Assembly: GCA_025153755.1 (NCBI GenBank)
Contig: JAOALD010000004.1
Coordinates: forward strand, 83,273 to 147,272
DNA from: SAR92 clade bacterium H921
Lineage (GTDB): Bacteria > Pseudomonadota > Gammaproteobacteria > Pseudomonadales > Porticoccaceae
Reading direction: 5' to 3'
Length of the DNA stretch: 64,000 nucleotides
Every line of letters starts with the position of its first letter. The stretch's first letter is position 1. The notes beneath the pieces were generated by a model. It worked only from the letters and a program-made list of their open reading frames with translations. It did no database searches and was not told the origin of the DNA. A program made the translations under genes and the position numbers. This document shows, piece by piece, positions 45,557 through 54,622 of this stretch.

Positions 45557-46780
45557 TTATTTGAGTGGCATGCCTATTACGTTGGCAATATGCTGGTGGA
45601 CAACCTGTAGCGCCCATTCGTTGGCACCTAAAACAATATGGTGATCATCGGGAGCAGTTAGCAGATTGGCATAGCCGTGAGATGCCACTCTATAGTCTTC
45701 TTCCTGAACAACAGTGGCAGTAGCATCAAAGGCAGCGATGCAGCTGCCCTTGTGCAGATCGGACTCAATGCCGAAAGGTGCATAGACTGCAAATTGACAG
45801 CGAGTCTTACCTACGCCATCTGGAAACAAACGAAAAACCTGGGTGAAAAATACGTTATCGGCAACGGCACCAAAAAATATTATAGTGTTGGGGAATAGAT
45901 AATGGACTCCGCCATAGATTGTTTCCGGCCATTCACTTTCATCTGTATCAATTAAGTTACCAGTTGCCAACTTTGGGAATTCAATGCGATGGTGCTTACC
46001 AAAGGTTTCAAAAACTTGCTTGTCTGTGTAGTTAGTATGGGCAAGGGTAGTTTTATGCAATGTGCCAAAGTGGTAACTCTCACCGTAGGTATCCAGCGCA
46101 AATTTCCAGTTAGAATTCGCCGTAAGTATGCCTTTTTTAACCGGCTCTGCTCGCCACAATTCTAGTTGCGAAAGTATGTCAGCATAGTCGCCAAGAAAGG
46201 CTTCTGCATCTATAGGACTGGCGTCCGGATCGGCCTTTACAAAAACGAGACCAATATGCTCGGCACAGGGAAGTTCAATTAGATCGCGCCCACCCTCCTT
46301 ACAATTTTCAAAGCCGGCTTTACCCGGTTGTCCTATTAGTCGGCCAGTGTTATCGAAGGTCCATGCATGGAATGGACAGGTAAGTCTATTTTTTACACCA
46401 GTCCAGGGCTCCGCTTCCTCAATTAATTTAGCACCCCTGTGGGTACACATATTTAGGAAGGCCCTCGCTTCGCCGTCTTTTCCTCGAGAAACCAAAATCG
46501 ATGGCCCAGCAGCATCAAAGAGTATCGTATCGCCTGGATTGGGAATGTCGCCAGATAGGCATGCAACCAATGGTTGCGACAAAAAGATATGTTTCTGTTC
46601 AGCGTCGAAACGACTTTCATCGATATATACTGACTTGTGCAGTGGCAATGGACTATCGGCCATTTGATTGCCATGCTTGAGCATGTGTACCTGTTTGCGT
46701 TGGGACTCTCGAGCACTCTGCGCCCGAATCTCACTCCAATTTATAGATTCATCAGGGTTTTTCATCGTTGAATTTTCCAC
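45557..46780 (-). CDS. Rieske non-heme iron oxygenase, alpha subunit (copy 3)
   Basis: 407 aa. Rieske ligands CTHRG and CPFHAW (about 111-134), catalytic-iron motif DTYGESYHFGTLH (about 211-223). The start is either GTG at 46780 or ATG at 46765; neither ribosome site decides. No redox partner genes adjacent. Leftward, between the NmrA-like gene and the second LuxR-type regulator. In family terms it resembles small single-component Rieske oxygenases acting on aromatic or cyclic substrates; the substrate is unknown. Confidence 0.9.
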   Translation of the reverse strand: MENSTMKNPDESINWSEIRAQSARESQRKQVHMLKHGNQMADSPLPLHKSVYIDESRFDAEQKHIFLSQPLVACLSGDIPNPGDTILFDAAGPSILVSRGKDGEARAFLNMCTHRGAKLIEEAEPWTGVKNRLTCPFHAWTFDNTGRLIGQPGKAGFENCKEGGRDLIELPCAEHIGLVFVKADPDASPIDAEAFLGDYADILSQLELWRAEPVKKGILTANSNWKFALDTYGESYHFGTLHKTTLAHTNYTDKQVFETFGKHHRIEFPKLATGNLIDTDESEWPETIYGGVHYLFPNTIIFFGAVADNVFFTQVFRLFPDGVGKTRCQFAVYAPFGIESDLHKGSCIAAFDATATVVQEEDYRVASHGYANLLTAPDDHHIVLGANEWALQVVHQHIANVIGMPLK

Positions 46781-46891
46781 CTTTTATCCGGGAGTTAAAT
46801 CATCCCTCAAAATTGCTAACCTCAGTACTCAACGATAACCTTTAAATTAATCTCAGGGTATAACTATTTTAATAGTGTTCAGTCTATGACT

Positions 46892-47719
46892 TTAGTCATT
46901 GGCGCCTAAGTAGCCCAGTTGGCCTGCTTTGAAAATAGTTTGGGAGCGATTGACTGAATTGAGCTTCTCGCCAGCGCGTTGCATATGATAGCGGATAGTA
47001 GCGTGTGAGAGGCCGATAATCATGCCAATTTCTTTGTCTGTTTTACCTATTGCTGCCCAGTGGAGACATTCCACCTCCCGCCGGGAGAAAACACAGTCCG
47101 AGGGAATACGTCGAACGGTTCTTTTGGCTGCCACGTAGCCAGAGATAAAGCGGCGGAACAATAACGCAAAGAAGTCTGCGAAAAGCTCGTACTCTTTAGA
47201 TAAATCAGTTTTATCCTTATTTAATGAATGGATACTATTGGCCGAAATCTGACCAAAGGGAAGATGGATAGGGATGAGAATCGCAGATTGAAATCTATTG
47301 GTTTCTTCAAAATAGGTTTTTAACTCAATCTTTTCGATGTAGGGGTTACTACTATGGCTATAAAAGCCTCCGGAGTTACACCAAAACGGCTCATTTTCAT
47401 AGCGACAGGCTCTGACCATGGGGCTGTGCAGGGCTAAACTGTTTTGCTCCCACCAACGTTCTGGGTCCTCCACCCAGCCGAATACATCGGCATTAAGAAC
47501 AACACCATCATTATCGACTAGGGGTTCTCGGGAAGAGATGTCATCGCACATGGCGAGTTTGAATCCAAATTCACTTCCAATCTCTTGCAATGCCGCGGCG
47601 GCGTCATGGATGTCGGACATCGAATTAACCTGTACCTTCTTCAATAAATCAGGCAGGTTCGAGCGACTTAAGGCGTTTTGGGAGGCTGACGAAATATTAA
47701 ACATTCTTGATTGTTTCAT
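46892..47719 (-). CDS. LuxR-family transcriptional regulator (copy 2)
   Basis: 275 aa, near twin of the regulator at 38245-39060. The ligand domain and HTH are almost fully collinear (SRREVECLHWAAIGKTDKEI, SHATIRYHMQRAGEKLN), while the N-terminal 15 residues differ. Both copies keep FWCNS, DGVVLNADVFGW and FGQISANSIHSL, so ligand specificity may be the same or slightly shifted. No LuxI gene in the window. Likely controls the leftward Rieske, NmrA-like and FadJ genes and the divergent SDR at 47843. The duplication suggests that two sub-clusters each have their own regulator. Confidence 0.88.
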   Translation of the reverse strand: MKQSRMFNISSASQNALSRSNLPDLLKKVQVNSMSDIHDAAAALQEIGSEFGFKLAMCDDISSREPLVDNDGVVLNADVFGWVEDPERWWEQNSLALHSPMVRACRYENEPFWCNSGGFYSHSSNPYIEKIELKTYFEETNRFQSAILIPIHLPFGQISANSIHSLNKDKTDLSKEYELFADFFALLFRRFISGYVAAKRTVRRIPSDCVFSRREVECLHWAAIGKTDKEIGMIIGLSHATIRYHMQRAGEKLNSVNRSQTIFKAGQLGYLGAND

Positions 47720-47842
47720 TTATGTCAGAGCAAGGCAAGCGGGATAATTGACAAATTTTGCCAATGCGACTGATCACTTTTGATTGGGGTGCCAAAGTGA
47801 GTCTTGGGTTATCCTACAAGACAGTTTAACTGGAGGAGAGTT

Positions 47843-48643
47843 ATGAAGCGTCTAGAGGGTAAAAAAGCGGTCATTTTAGGGGCCGCAACCAGCGATAATA
47901 TGGCTCAGCTCATAGCGCGTCGCTTTGTTGACGAAGGAGCAACTGTATTAGTTAGTGGTCGTAACGAGGGGGTATTAAAGGCATTTTCATCTGAACTGGG
48001 GGGTACTTATGCGCTGTGTGATATCACTAGTCATGACGATGTGCGTCATCTAGCTGAGAGGGCTCAGCAGGAGTTTGGTAGGGTAGATATTGCCGTAAAT
48101 GCCACTGGTTGGGGGCTATTGCAACCTACACTGGAATTAACCGATCAAGAGTTAGACACTATAGTTAATTTGCAATTTAAAGGTGTACATTATTTTCTAG
48201 CGGAGTTTGTTAGAGCTATGATGAGTAACGCGCCATCCGGTGGTTCTTTGATAAATATCTCCTCGGCAACGACTAAGGCGCTAGTGAATAATCATGCTGC
48301 CTACATAGGTACTAAAGCTGGCGGCGAAGCGCTGGTTCGCTGTGTGGCAAACGATTACGGCCAATATGGTATTCGCGCCAACTCTATTTCACCCGCTTTC
48401 ACCAAGACTCCGATGACCGAGGGTAGTTTTGCACTTCCTGGTTTGGTGGATGTATTTCAATCAAGAGTCCCGTTAGGGCGCTTAAACACCTCAGATGATA
48501 TAGCCGCTGCGGCGCTCTGGCTGGCTAGCGATGAAGCCTTTGTCACGGGTGAGAATATGCAGGTAAACGGTGGCCTGACATTGCGAGGAAATCCGCAGGC
48601 TACTGATATACAAAGCGCGATTGTTTCGGCCGGTTCAGCTTAG
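47843..48643 (+). CDS. SDR-family oxidoreductase
   Basis: 266 aa from the ATG at 47843, which follows the strong ribosome site GGAGGAGAG; an upstream in-frame start at 47804 is disfavoured. Features: ILGAATSDNMAQLIA (an unusual glycine-poor form of TGxxxGxG), NATG in place of NNAG, Ser in NISSATT, and YIGTK with Tyr and Lys intact. Likely an alcohol dehydrogenase or 3-hydroxyacyl-CoA type enzyme. Divergent from the second LuxR-type gene and upstream of the CitE-like lyase. Confidence 0.85.
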   Translation: MKRLEGKKAVILGAATSDNMAQLIARRFVDEGATVLVSGRNEGVLKAFSSELGGTYALCDITSHDDVRHLAERAQQEFGRVDIAVNATGWGLLQPTLELTDQELDTIVNLQFKGVHYFLAEFVRAMMSNAPSGGSLINISSATTKALVNNHAAYIGTKAGGEALVRCVANDYGQYGIRANSISPAFTKTPMTEGSFALPGLVDVFQSRVPLGRLNTSDDIAAAALWLASDEAFVTGENMQVNGGLTLRGNPQATDIQSAIVSAGSA

Positions 48644-48726
48644 AGTTCTGCTACAGTAGGCGGTGTAAAAAATCCTGCTAGTATCGCGGGCATAAGCATA
48701 ATCCATTAACAGTAGTGTCGATTATT

Positions 48727-49599
48727 ATGAATGAATTTAGAAGCGCGCTTTTTATTCCTGGCGGCAATGCAAAAATGTTAGCCAAAGCTAGCTCAATGTC
48801 TGCTGATCTTATAATTTTTGATTTGGAAGACTCTGTATTGGAGTCTGAAAAATCTCAGGCACGAAAGCTGGTTCAGGCTGCTTTAACCAATAGGACTGCC
48901 GGTCAGCAATCATTAGCGGTAAGAGTGAACGCTATGGATACCCCCCATCTGCATGAGGATTTGGTCGCGGTCATGTCTGCTCGGCCGGATATTATTATGT
49001 TGCCAAAACTAGATGATGGTGACCAGTTGACACAACTATCCAATCTGCTAGATCAACAGGAGGCTATTCATGGGGTCGTCCGTGGCAACACCAAGGTGAT
49101 TGCAATAACTGCGGAAACTCCTGCCGGTATTTTTGGTTTTGATACTATTAGTAACAGTACTAACCGGTTGGTCGCTTTAACCTGGGGGCCGGAAGATCTG
49201 GCCACAGAATTGGGTGCATCTGCAAACCGTGATTGCGAGGGCAAGTTTTTGCCGCCGTTCGAATTAGCTCGCAGCCTTTGCCTGGCTAAGGCAAGACAGC
49301 TTGGCGTGCAGGCTTTGGACACTGTATTTGCTGATATTCGCAATGTACAGGGCCTGCAAACAGAATGTAGCTCTGCTCGGAGCCTGGGCTACACGGGTAA
49401 ATTGGCTATTCACCCGTCACAAATTGAGCCTATTAACCAGACGTTCTCACCTACTCAGGACGAAATTAGCAAGGCTAAAAAACTTGTTGAATTATTTGCT
49501 GCAAACCCCGGTGTGGGTGCCTTGAGATTCGATAATCAAATGGTCGACATCCCTCATCTGAAGTTAGCCCAGCGGCTGCTGACCAGATTAGATCACTGA
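48727..49599 (+). CDS. CitE-like HpcH/HpaI-family acyl-CoA lyase (citramalyl/malyl-CoA lyase candidate)
   Basis: 290 aa from ATG 48727; a GTG at 48715 is possible. TIM-barrel lyase of the CitE family: RSALFIPGG at the N-terminus, IIFDLEDSV (metal-binding Asp/Glu), LAVRVNAMDTP with the CoA-binding Arg, TAETPAGIFG, LTWGPEDLATELG and GKLAIHPSQIEPIN. CitE-like enzymes cleave citramalyl-CoA to acetyl-CoA and pyruvate, or malyl-CoA analogues. It is the missing last step for the Mct-Mcd-Meh operon at 24891-28578. It converges with the racemase gene (13 bp between stops). The precise acyl-CoA is inferred from context. Confidence 0.87.
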   Translation: MNEFRSALFIPGGNAKMLAKASSMSADLIIFDLEDSVLESEKSQARKLVQAALTNRTAGQQSLAVRVNAMDTPHLHEDLVAVMSARPDIIMLPKLDDGDQLTQLSNLLDQQEAIHGVVRGNTKVIAITAETPAGIFGFDTISNSTNRLVALTWGPEDLATELGASANRDCEGKFLPPFELARSLCLAKARQLGVQALDTVFADIRNVQGLQTECSSARSLGYTGKLAIHPSQIEPINQTFSPTQDEISKAKKLVELFAANPGVGALRFDNQMVDIPHLKLAQRLLTRLDH

Positions 49600-49612
49600 G
49601 GTCTACGCAGTG

Positions 49613-50722
49613 CTACCGTTGCACTTGCGCCTGGCTAGACCAGAGTCCTAAGACCTCATCACAGGTAACCACCCGGGCATTATCTGGTGTGGTAAAAGGA
49701 TGATTGCGAAAGCGCGGAGCCGGATTGGCTTCGAGATTATCGTTTCGAGTTGAAAAAACCTGCCGCGCCCTGTTGTGAGGGTGATTTGCTGCCTGGTCAG
49801 GATCCAGAACGGGGGCAAAACAGGCATCGCTACCTTCGAGTAGACCGCACCAATGAGACTGCGAGTGTTGGCTAATAATTTGGCAGAGCTTATCTTTTTG
49901 CACAGGCCATTTCTCACTGTCAAGTTGGTCGGCAAAATCTTTATCTGCTGAGAGACCTAATTTACTGAGTAGCAGTTGATAAAATTTTGGTTCTAGGGCT
50001 CCTATGGTGACGAATTTATTATCACTGCATTGATAGCTGTCGTACCAATGGGGTCCATCAAGAAGGCTTTTTCCTCGTTCATTACTAAACCGTCCGTTGG
50101 CTCTAGATGAAAATAGAAGATTCATCATATTGGCAGAACCATCGATCATCGCAGCATCAATAACGTCACCTTTACCAGTGCGATAAGCATTAAAAATAGC
50201 CGCCAGCATACCAATCGTTAAATGCAGTGCGCCGCCGCCAATATCTCCTATCAGGGTGGGCGGCGCCACTGGAGCATCTCCCGGCCTACCTGAATACCAT
50301 AGTGCGCTGGACAGACCTATATAGTTGAGATCATGTCCTGCACTTTGGGCGAGAGGGCCAGTTTGACCCCAGCCAGTAACGCGGCCATACACCAGTTTTG
50401 GATTCTGTTTTAAGCAGATTTCTGGCCCCAGTCCTAGGCGTTCCATAACACCCGGGCGCATACCCTCGATAAGGCCATCGGCATGGCGCAGTAGCTCTTT
50501 AACCTGCTGCTGATGCTGTGGATCTTTGAGGTTAAGCTGGATAATTCGTTTGCCGCGATTTAGTACAGAGGTGCTGTAGCTGGGATCACTCTTAGCAGTC
50601 TGTGGAGTAGGGCGTTGGATAAGAATGATATCGGCGCCTAGGTCTGCCAATTGCATACCGCAAAACGGGCCTGGACCAATGCCCTCAATCTCAATTATTT
50701 TGATACCAGATAATATACTCAT
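49613..50722 (-). CDS. Alpha-methylacyl-CoA racemase-like CaiB/BaiF protein
   Basis: 369 aa. Interconverts (R)- and (S)-2-methylacyl-CoA so branched chains can enter beta-oxidation. Racemase features: IIEIEGIGPGPFCGMQLADLGAD at the N-terminus in part, the catalytic His in SAGHDLNYIGLS and catalytic Asp in IGDIGGGALHL, and EGMRPGVMERLGLGP. These fit AMACR/MCR better than CoA transferases. Single leftward gene. Its presence is one of the main reasons to infer a methyl-branched substrate. Confidence 0.9.
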   Translation of the reverse strand: MSILSGIKIIEIEGIGPGPFCGMQLADLGADIILIQRPTPQTAKSDPSYSTSVLNRGKRIIQLNLKDPQHQQQVKELLRHADGLIEGMRPGVMERLGLGPEICLKQNPKLVYGRVTGWGQTGPLAQSAGHDLNYIGLSSALWYSGRPGDAPVAPPTLIGDIGGGALHLTIGMLAAIFNAYRTGKGDVIDAAMIDGSANMMNLLFSSRANGRFSNERGKSLLDGPHWYDSYQCSDNKFVTIGALEPKFYQLLLSKLGLSADKDFADQLDSEKWPVQKDKLCQIISQHSQSHWCGLLEGSDACFAPVLDPDQAANHPHNRARQVFSTRNDNLEANPAPRFRNHPFTTPDNARVVTCDEVLGLWSSQAQVQR

Positions 50723-50943
50723 AACCTAAACCGCCTTGGATGGGCAAACTAGCAGACAACTAAGCCCAAACTATAACAGCTTGGCAGTTCGATTAAGGTC
50801 GGTTTTACTTGGACTAATACAAGTGATAAGAACTTACTGAGTATGTTAAATCGGTAATTGTTAAACTTGGGAACGTCTAAAGTTATTCCCCAAAAAAAAC
50901 TTACAACCGTATTTTAAATAGTTAAAAAAAGAAAGGATCTGCA

Positions 50944-51717
50944 ATGGAGATTAAAAATAAAGTAGCTCTGGTTACTGGTGGCGCATCTGGTTTAGGTGAA
51001 GCGACTGCCAGAAGTTATGTGGCCAAAGGTGCCAAAGTAGTAATAATGGATATGAATGATGACCGCGGTCCAGCACTAGCTGAGGAGTTGGGTAAAAGTG
51101 CTATTTATGTCAATACCAATGTTACTCAGGAGGATGACGTTGTAGCGGCTATAGATGCTGCGGTGAGTAACTTTGGTGCTATTCATATCTGCAACAATTT
51201 TGCTGGTATCGGCGGCGCCCATAAAACGGTTGGCCGCGAAAACGTTCCACATCCTTTAGATCATTGGAAAAAGGTCATTGATGTAAACCTTATTGGTACA
51301 TTTAATGTACTCCGCTTGGCGGCGGCTCAGATGGCTACACAGGAGCCGGTAACAGAATGTGGTTCGCGCGGTGTGATTATTAATACCGCTTCAGTTGCCG
51401 GCTATGAAGGTCAAATAGGCCAGTCAGCTTACGCGGCCTCCAAAGGTGGCATTATTGGAATGACGATTTGTCTGGCAAGAGATCTTTCTCAGCTCGGTAT
51501 TCGTGTCAATACCATAGCGCCCGGTTTGATTCGTACACCTATTTTCAACAAGATGCCGGCGGATAAATTGAACGCTCTTGAAGCCACAGTTCTGTTTCCG
51601 AAGCGTCTTGGCCGAGCGGAGGAAATTGCTCATTTAGCCTGTTACATAGTTGAAAGTGACTATACCAATGGCGAGACAATAAGAATGGATGGCGGAATTC
51701 GAATGACGCCAAGATAG
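50944..51717 (+). CDS. HSD10-like 3-hydroxyacyl-CoA dehydrogenase (SDR)
   Basis: 257 aa, very similar in pattern to 17-beta-HSD10/2-methyl-3-hydroxybutyryl-CoA dehydrogenase: TGGASGLGEATA, DMNDD (NAD), INTASVAGYEGQIGQ, YAASKGGIIGMT, RVNTIAPGLIRTP and C-terminal LDGGIRM-type NGETIRMDGGIRM. Predicted to oxidise 3-hydroxyacyl-CoA, especially 2-methyl-branched. Good ribosome site GAAAGGATC. It stands between the racemase (divergent) and the ACAD (convergent), which supports a role in branched beta-oxidation. Confidence 0.9.
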   Translation: MEIKNKVALVTGGASGLGEATARSYVAKGAKVVIMDMNDDRGPALAEELGKSAIYVNTNVTQEDDVVAAIDAAVSNFGAIHICNNFAGIGGAHKTVGRENVPHPLDHWKKVIDVNLIGTFNVLRLAAAQMATQEPVTECGSRGVIINTASVAGYEGQIGQSAYAASKGGIIGMTICLARDLSQLGIRVNTIAPGLIRTPIFNKMPADKLNALEATVLFPKRLGRAEEIAHLACYIVESDYTNGETIRMDGGIRMTPR

Positions 51718-51721
51718 ACTG

Positions 51722-51780
51722 TACCCAGGGCATCGTTTGAACCTGGGTTGAACTAGTTCAGGATAACGATGCCTCTGGTA
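51722..51780. repeat. Long inverted repeat between convergent genes
   Basis: Two 16-base arms (51722-51737 and 51765-51780) are complementary except for three internal positions, and share the perfect core GGCATCGTT / AACGATGCC. Between them lies a perfect 12-bp palindrome TGAACTAGTTCA (51749-51760). It lies between the SDR (+) and ACAD (-) stops and may be a bidirectional transcription-end structure. Confidence 0.5.
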
Positions 51781-51800
51781 TTAGCACCCCTTTAGGGCGT

Positions 51801-52973
51801 CTAGGCCAGACCTTTCTCATATTGTTGCAGTACAGCTCGAGCTATCACCAACTGCATAATTTCGGTGGTTCCCTCAAAAATTCGGTAGAGACGAGAATCA
51901 CGGAAAAAACGCTCGGCTTCGTAATCCTGTATATAACCTGCTCCACCGTAAATTTGTACCACGCGATCAACGATACGACCGCACGCCTCGGAAGCAAACA
52001 TTTTTACACATGCCGCTTCAAGCCGAATATCCAGTCCCTGATCTAGCTTTAAAGCCGCGTCGCGCAACATGCATTCCATGGCATAGATATCTGCCTGAGA
52101 GTCAGCAATCTTGGCCTGAGTGAGCTGAAAGCTGGTGATTTGATCGCCAAATGCGGTGCGCTGCATTCCATAGCGAATAGCGCTATCAAGCGCACGCTTA
52201 GATGAGCCCAAAGACGCCGCTGCGACAGATAAGCGCCCGTTATTTAGAGAGTTCATCGCCACCTGAAAACCATTTCCCTCCTGTGCTCCAAGGAGAGCAG
52301 AGGCGGGCAGTCGGGTATCCTCAAAAATAACATCTGCTATCTGAGCACCCTGTTGCCCCATCTTCTTGTCAGGTTTACCAACGCTGATTCCGGGTGTGTC
52401 CGAGGGTACAAGGAAGGCGCTGATATGGCCATTGTTGGGTAAGTCTTCGGACGATGTGCGAGCAATAACCAGCATCACATCGGCAAATGGAGCATTGCTT
52501 ATATAGCGCTTTACGCCATTAAGCACATAGCTATCACCGTCTTTAACTGCCATTGAGCGCATTGCTGCACTGTCAGAACCGGATCCGGGCTCAGTGATGG
52601 CAAAAGCAGCAATAGCGCCTCCTGCAATAGCGGGTAGCCATGTCTGTTTCTGTGCCTCGGTACCATTTTTTGTCAGCGCTGTATTTACGATGCCATTACC
52701 AATAGCCATAATGGCACGATACGCAGGCGCGGCCCAAGACATCTCCGTTAGGGCATTGAGATACTGACTTGCACTCATGCCTGCGCCACCATATTCCTCG
52801 GCAATATTGAGACCAAACAATCCTAGATTGCGCATCTCTTCAAGCATATGCTCAGGGATCTCATTGGCTTCGACTACTTCATTTTCCGCTGGCACCATGC
52901 GCTCTTTAACATAGCGTTTTAAGGTGTCGAGAAATAGGTTATAGGTATCCTGATCCATCTCGTTATATTTCAT
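51801..52973 (-). CDS. Acyl-CoA dehydrogenase
   Basis: 390 aa, normal length. FAITEPGSGSDSAAM (FAD/substrate loop), KRYISNAPFADV, RTAFGDQITSFQLTQ and the catalytic Glu region RIFEGTTEIMQ are all intact. Close in style to the ACAD at 16165-17319. Leftward; the aldehyde dehydrogenase gene upstream ends 40 bp before it, so both are probably one transcript. Electron acceptor is ETF. Substrate probably short or branched acyl-CoA. Confidence 0.92.
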   Translation of the reverse strand: MKYNEMDQDTYNLFLDTLKRYVKERMVPAENEVVEANEIPEHMLEEMRNLGLFGLNIAEEYGGAGMSASQYLNALTEMSWAAPAYRAIMAIGNGIVNTALTKNGTEAQKQTWLPAIAGGAIAAFAITEPGSGSDSAAMRSMAVKDGDSYVLNGVKRYISNAPFADVMLVIARTSSEDLPNNGHISAFLVPSDTPGISVGKPDKKMGQQGAQIADVIFEDTRLPASALLGAQEGNGFQVAMNSLNNGRLSVAAASLGSSKRALDSAIRYGMQRTAFGDQITSFQLTQAKIADSQADIYAMECMLRDAALKLDQGLDIRLEAACVKMFASEACGRIVDRVVQIYGGAGYIQDYEAERFFRDSRLYRIFEGTTEIMQLVIARAVLQQYEKGLA

Positions 52974-53013
52974 AATATCTCTGGTTTAGCTCAATGTAGT
53001 GACTGGCATTAGG

Positions 53014-54333
53014 TTACATAAATAAAACAGATCGCTGGTGAGACAGTTCTCTAAATCCGAATATGCCATGGTAGGCACCAATCCCACTACTGTTGACACC
53101 ACCGAATGGCATTCCCGGCACGGCCACATGCATCAAACAGCCATTGACCGTAACCCCACCAGACGACGTCTTGCTAAGCACCATCTCACTAAACTCATCA
53201 TCGCTAGTAAATATGTACAGAGCCAAGGGCTTAGGTTGCTGTTGAATAGCGATAATTGCTTCATTGACATCTTTGTAGGTAAAGATATTGAGTATGGGGC
53301 CAAAGGTTTCTTCGCCCATGATCGTTGCATTGGCAGGGACATCAGTCATGATGGTCGGATGGATTGAGCGCAATTCGAGATCACCATCTCCACCACAAAC
53401 AATATTGGCGCCTTTTGAGCGGGCGTCATCAATATATCCCTTTACACGCTGATAGTTACGCTCATCAATAATTTTACCGTTAGTATCTGGATTCAGTTTA
53501 CCGTCTTTGTAGAACATGGCCTGAAAGGCACCTTGCACCATGGCGATAAACTCATCTGCCACTTCCTCCGGCAGCCATATATTTTCTGGGCACAGACATA
53601 CTTGGCCGTTATTCAGATTGCGAAAAGCAGCAATAGTACCCGCCGCTGTTTGCATGTCAGCAGTGCGGTCGACAATAACTGGATTTTTTCCGCCCAGTTC
53701 TAAGGTGACTGATGCTAGATGCTTGGCTGCAGCGGTCATAATAATTTTGCCGACTGCCGGGCTGCCAGTAAAAAAGATATGGTCTATTGGCAGTTCGAGC
53801 ATTTCGTTGGCGACGTCAACACCACCCTCAAACACGGCAACATCTTTTTCATCGAAGACTTCGTTGATGATTTCTGCAGCCAGCTTGCTGACATGGGGCG
53901 CCAATTCATTGGGCTTTACTAGGGCGCAGTTACCCGCTGCAATGATTGATACCAGTGGTTGGAAAAGCAGGGCGAAAGGGTAGTTCCATGGGCTAAACAA
54001 AAGTACAACACCTCGGCCCTCAGAGATAATCTTGGCGCGGCTCTCGACAAAGGGTGTGGGGTCGGCTTTTACTGGAGCCATCCAATTTGCCAGTTCTGCC
54101 ACCGTTTGGTCAACTTCGCCATAAATAGGAACTGCTTCGTTACGTCCGCCCTCATCATCTTTGCGTAAGTCAGCGTGTAGCGCTCGCACTACATCATCTT
54201 CACGAGACTGAATGACAGTCTTTAATTTCAGCAATTTCTCAATGCGCTGTTCAGCAGTGGACTGCTTGTTAACCCATTTTTGCTCGGACTGTATTGCAAA
54301 TACAGATTTCAGTCGTTTTGATATTGGAGTCAT
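53014..54333 (-). CDS. Aldehyde dehydrogenase (class 3/coniferyl-aldehyde type)
   Basis: 439 aa. Oxidises aldehydes to acids with NAD(P). Motifs: FSPWNYPFALLFQPL, FTGSPAVGK, catalytic Glu in TLELGGKNP, catalytic Cys in NNGQVCLCPEN, EETFGPIL, and GMPFGGVNSSGIGAYHG at the C-terminus. The shorter form without the class 1/2 N-terminal extension matches the class 3/fatty-aldehyde type. In this block it would turn an aldehyde from side-chain oxidation into the acid that the ligase activates. Two genes (ALDH, ACAD) leftward. Confidence 0.92.
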   Translation of the reverse strand: MTPISKRLKSVFAIQSEQKWVNKQSTAEQRIEKLLKLKTVIQSREDDVVRALHADLRKDDEGGRNEAVPIYGEVDQTVAELANWMAPVKADPTPFVESRAKIISEGRGVVLLFSPWNYPFALLFQPLVSIIAAGNCALVKPNELAPHVSKLAAEIINEVFDEKDVAVFEGGVDVANEMLELPIDHIFFTGSPAVGKIIMTAAAKHLASVTLELGGKNPVIVDRTADMQTAAGTIAAFRNLNNGQVCLCPENIWLPEEVADEFIAMVQGAFQAMFYKDGKLNPDTNGKIIDERNYQRVKGYIDDARSKGANIVCGGDGDLELRSIHPTIMTDVPANATIMGEETFGPILNIFTYKDVNEAIIAIQQQPKPLALYIFTSDDEFSEMVLSKTSSGGVTVNGCLMHVAVPGMPFGGVNSSGIGAYHGIFGFRELSHQRSVLFM

Positions 54334-54622
54334 AACTATTTCCGTGTAAATTATTGTACGCAGAGTGTAGGCATGCGCTTCTGCCGTTATTTTAGGTGTC
54401 GCAAAAATTAGCTTTTTACCTATTTATGATCACAGATCAAAGCGATGATGGGTACTAGCTATCCTGCTAGTCCTAGACATAGCATTTTAGGCCTCATAGA
54501 TTCCCATTCGAAGATGACATACCTACAGACTTGGGTTACTTTAAGTCGTAACCTCGGCCGAGTTGAGTATTGCGGCCCTATTAAATCAACATAGGCATAC
54601 CTAAGCTAATGCTCAAGACCAC
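54334..54622. promoter_or_regulatory. Divergent region with several short dyads
   Basis: 289 bp between ALDH (-) and hydrolase (+). It holds ACTAGC-tatcct-GCTAGT (54454-54471), GGTTAC-N8-GTAACC (54534-54553) and a perfect 10-bp palindrome CTCGGCCGAG (54553-54562) adjoining the latter. Any may be an operator; none matches a consensus I can name. Confidence 0.35.

Noticed and set aside
53540..53983. 147-codon open frame opposite the aldehyde dehydrogenase gene
   Set aside because: It lies fully inside a well-conserved gene on the other strand, with low-complexity Ser/Ala content typical of antisense frames.
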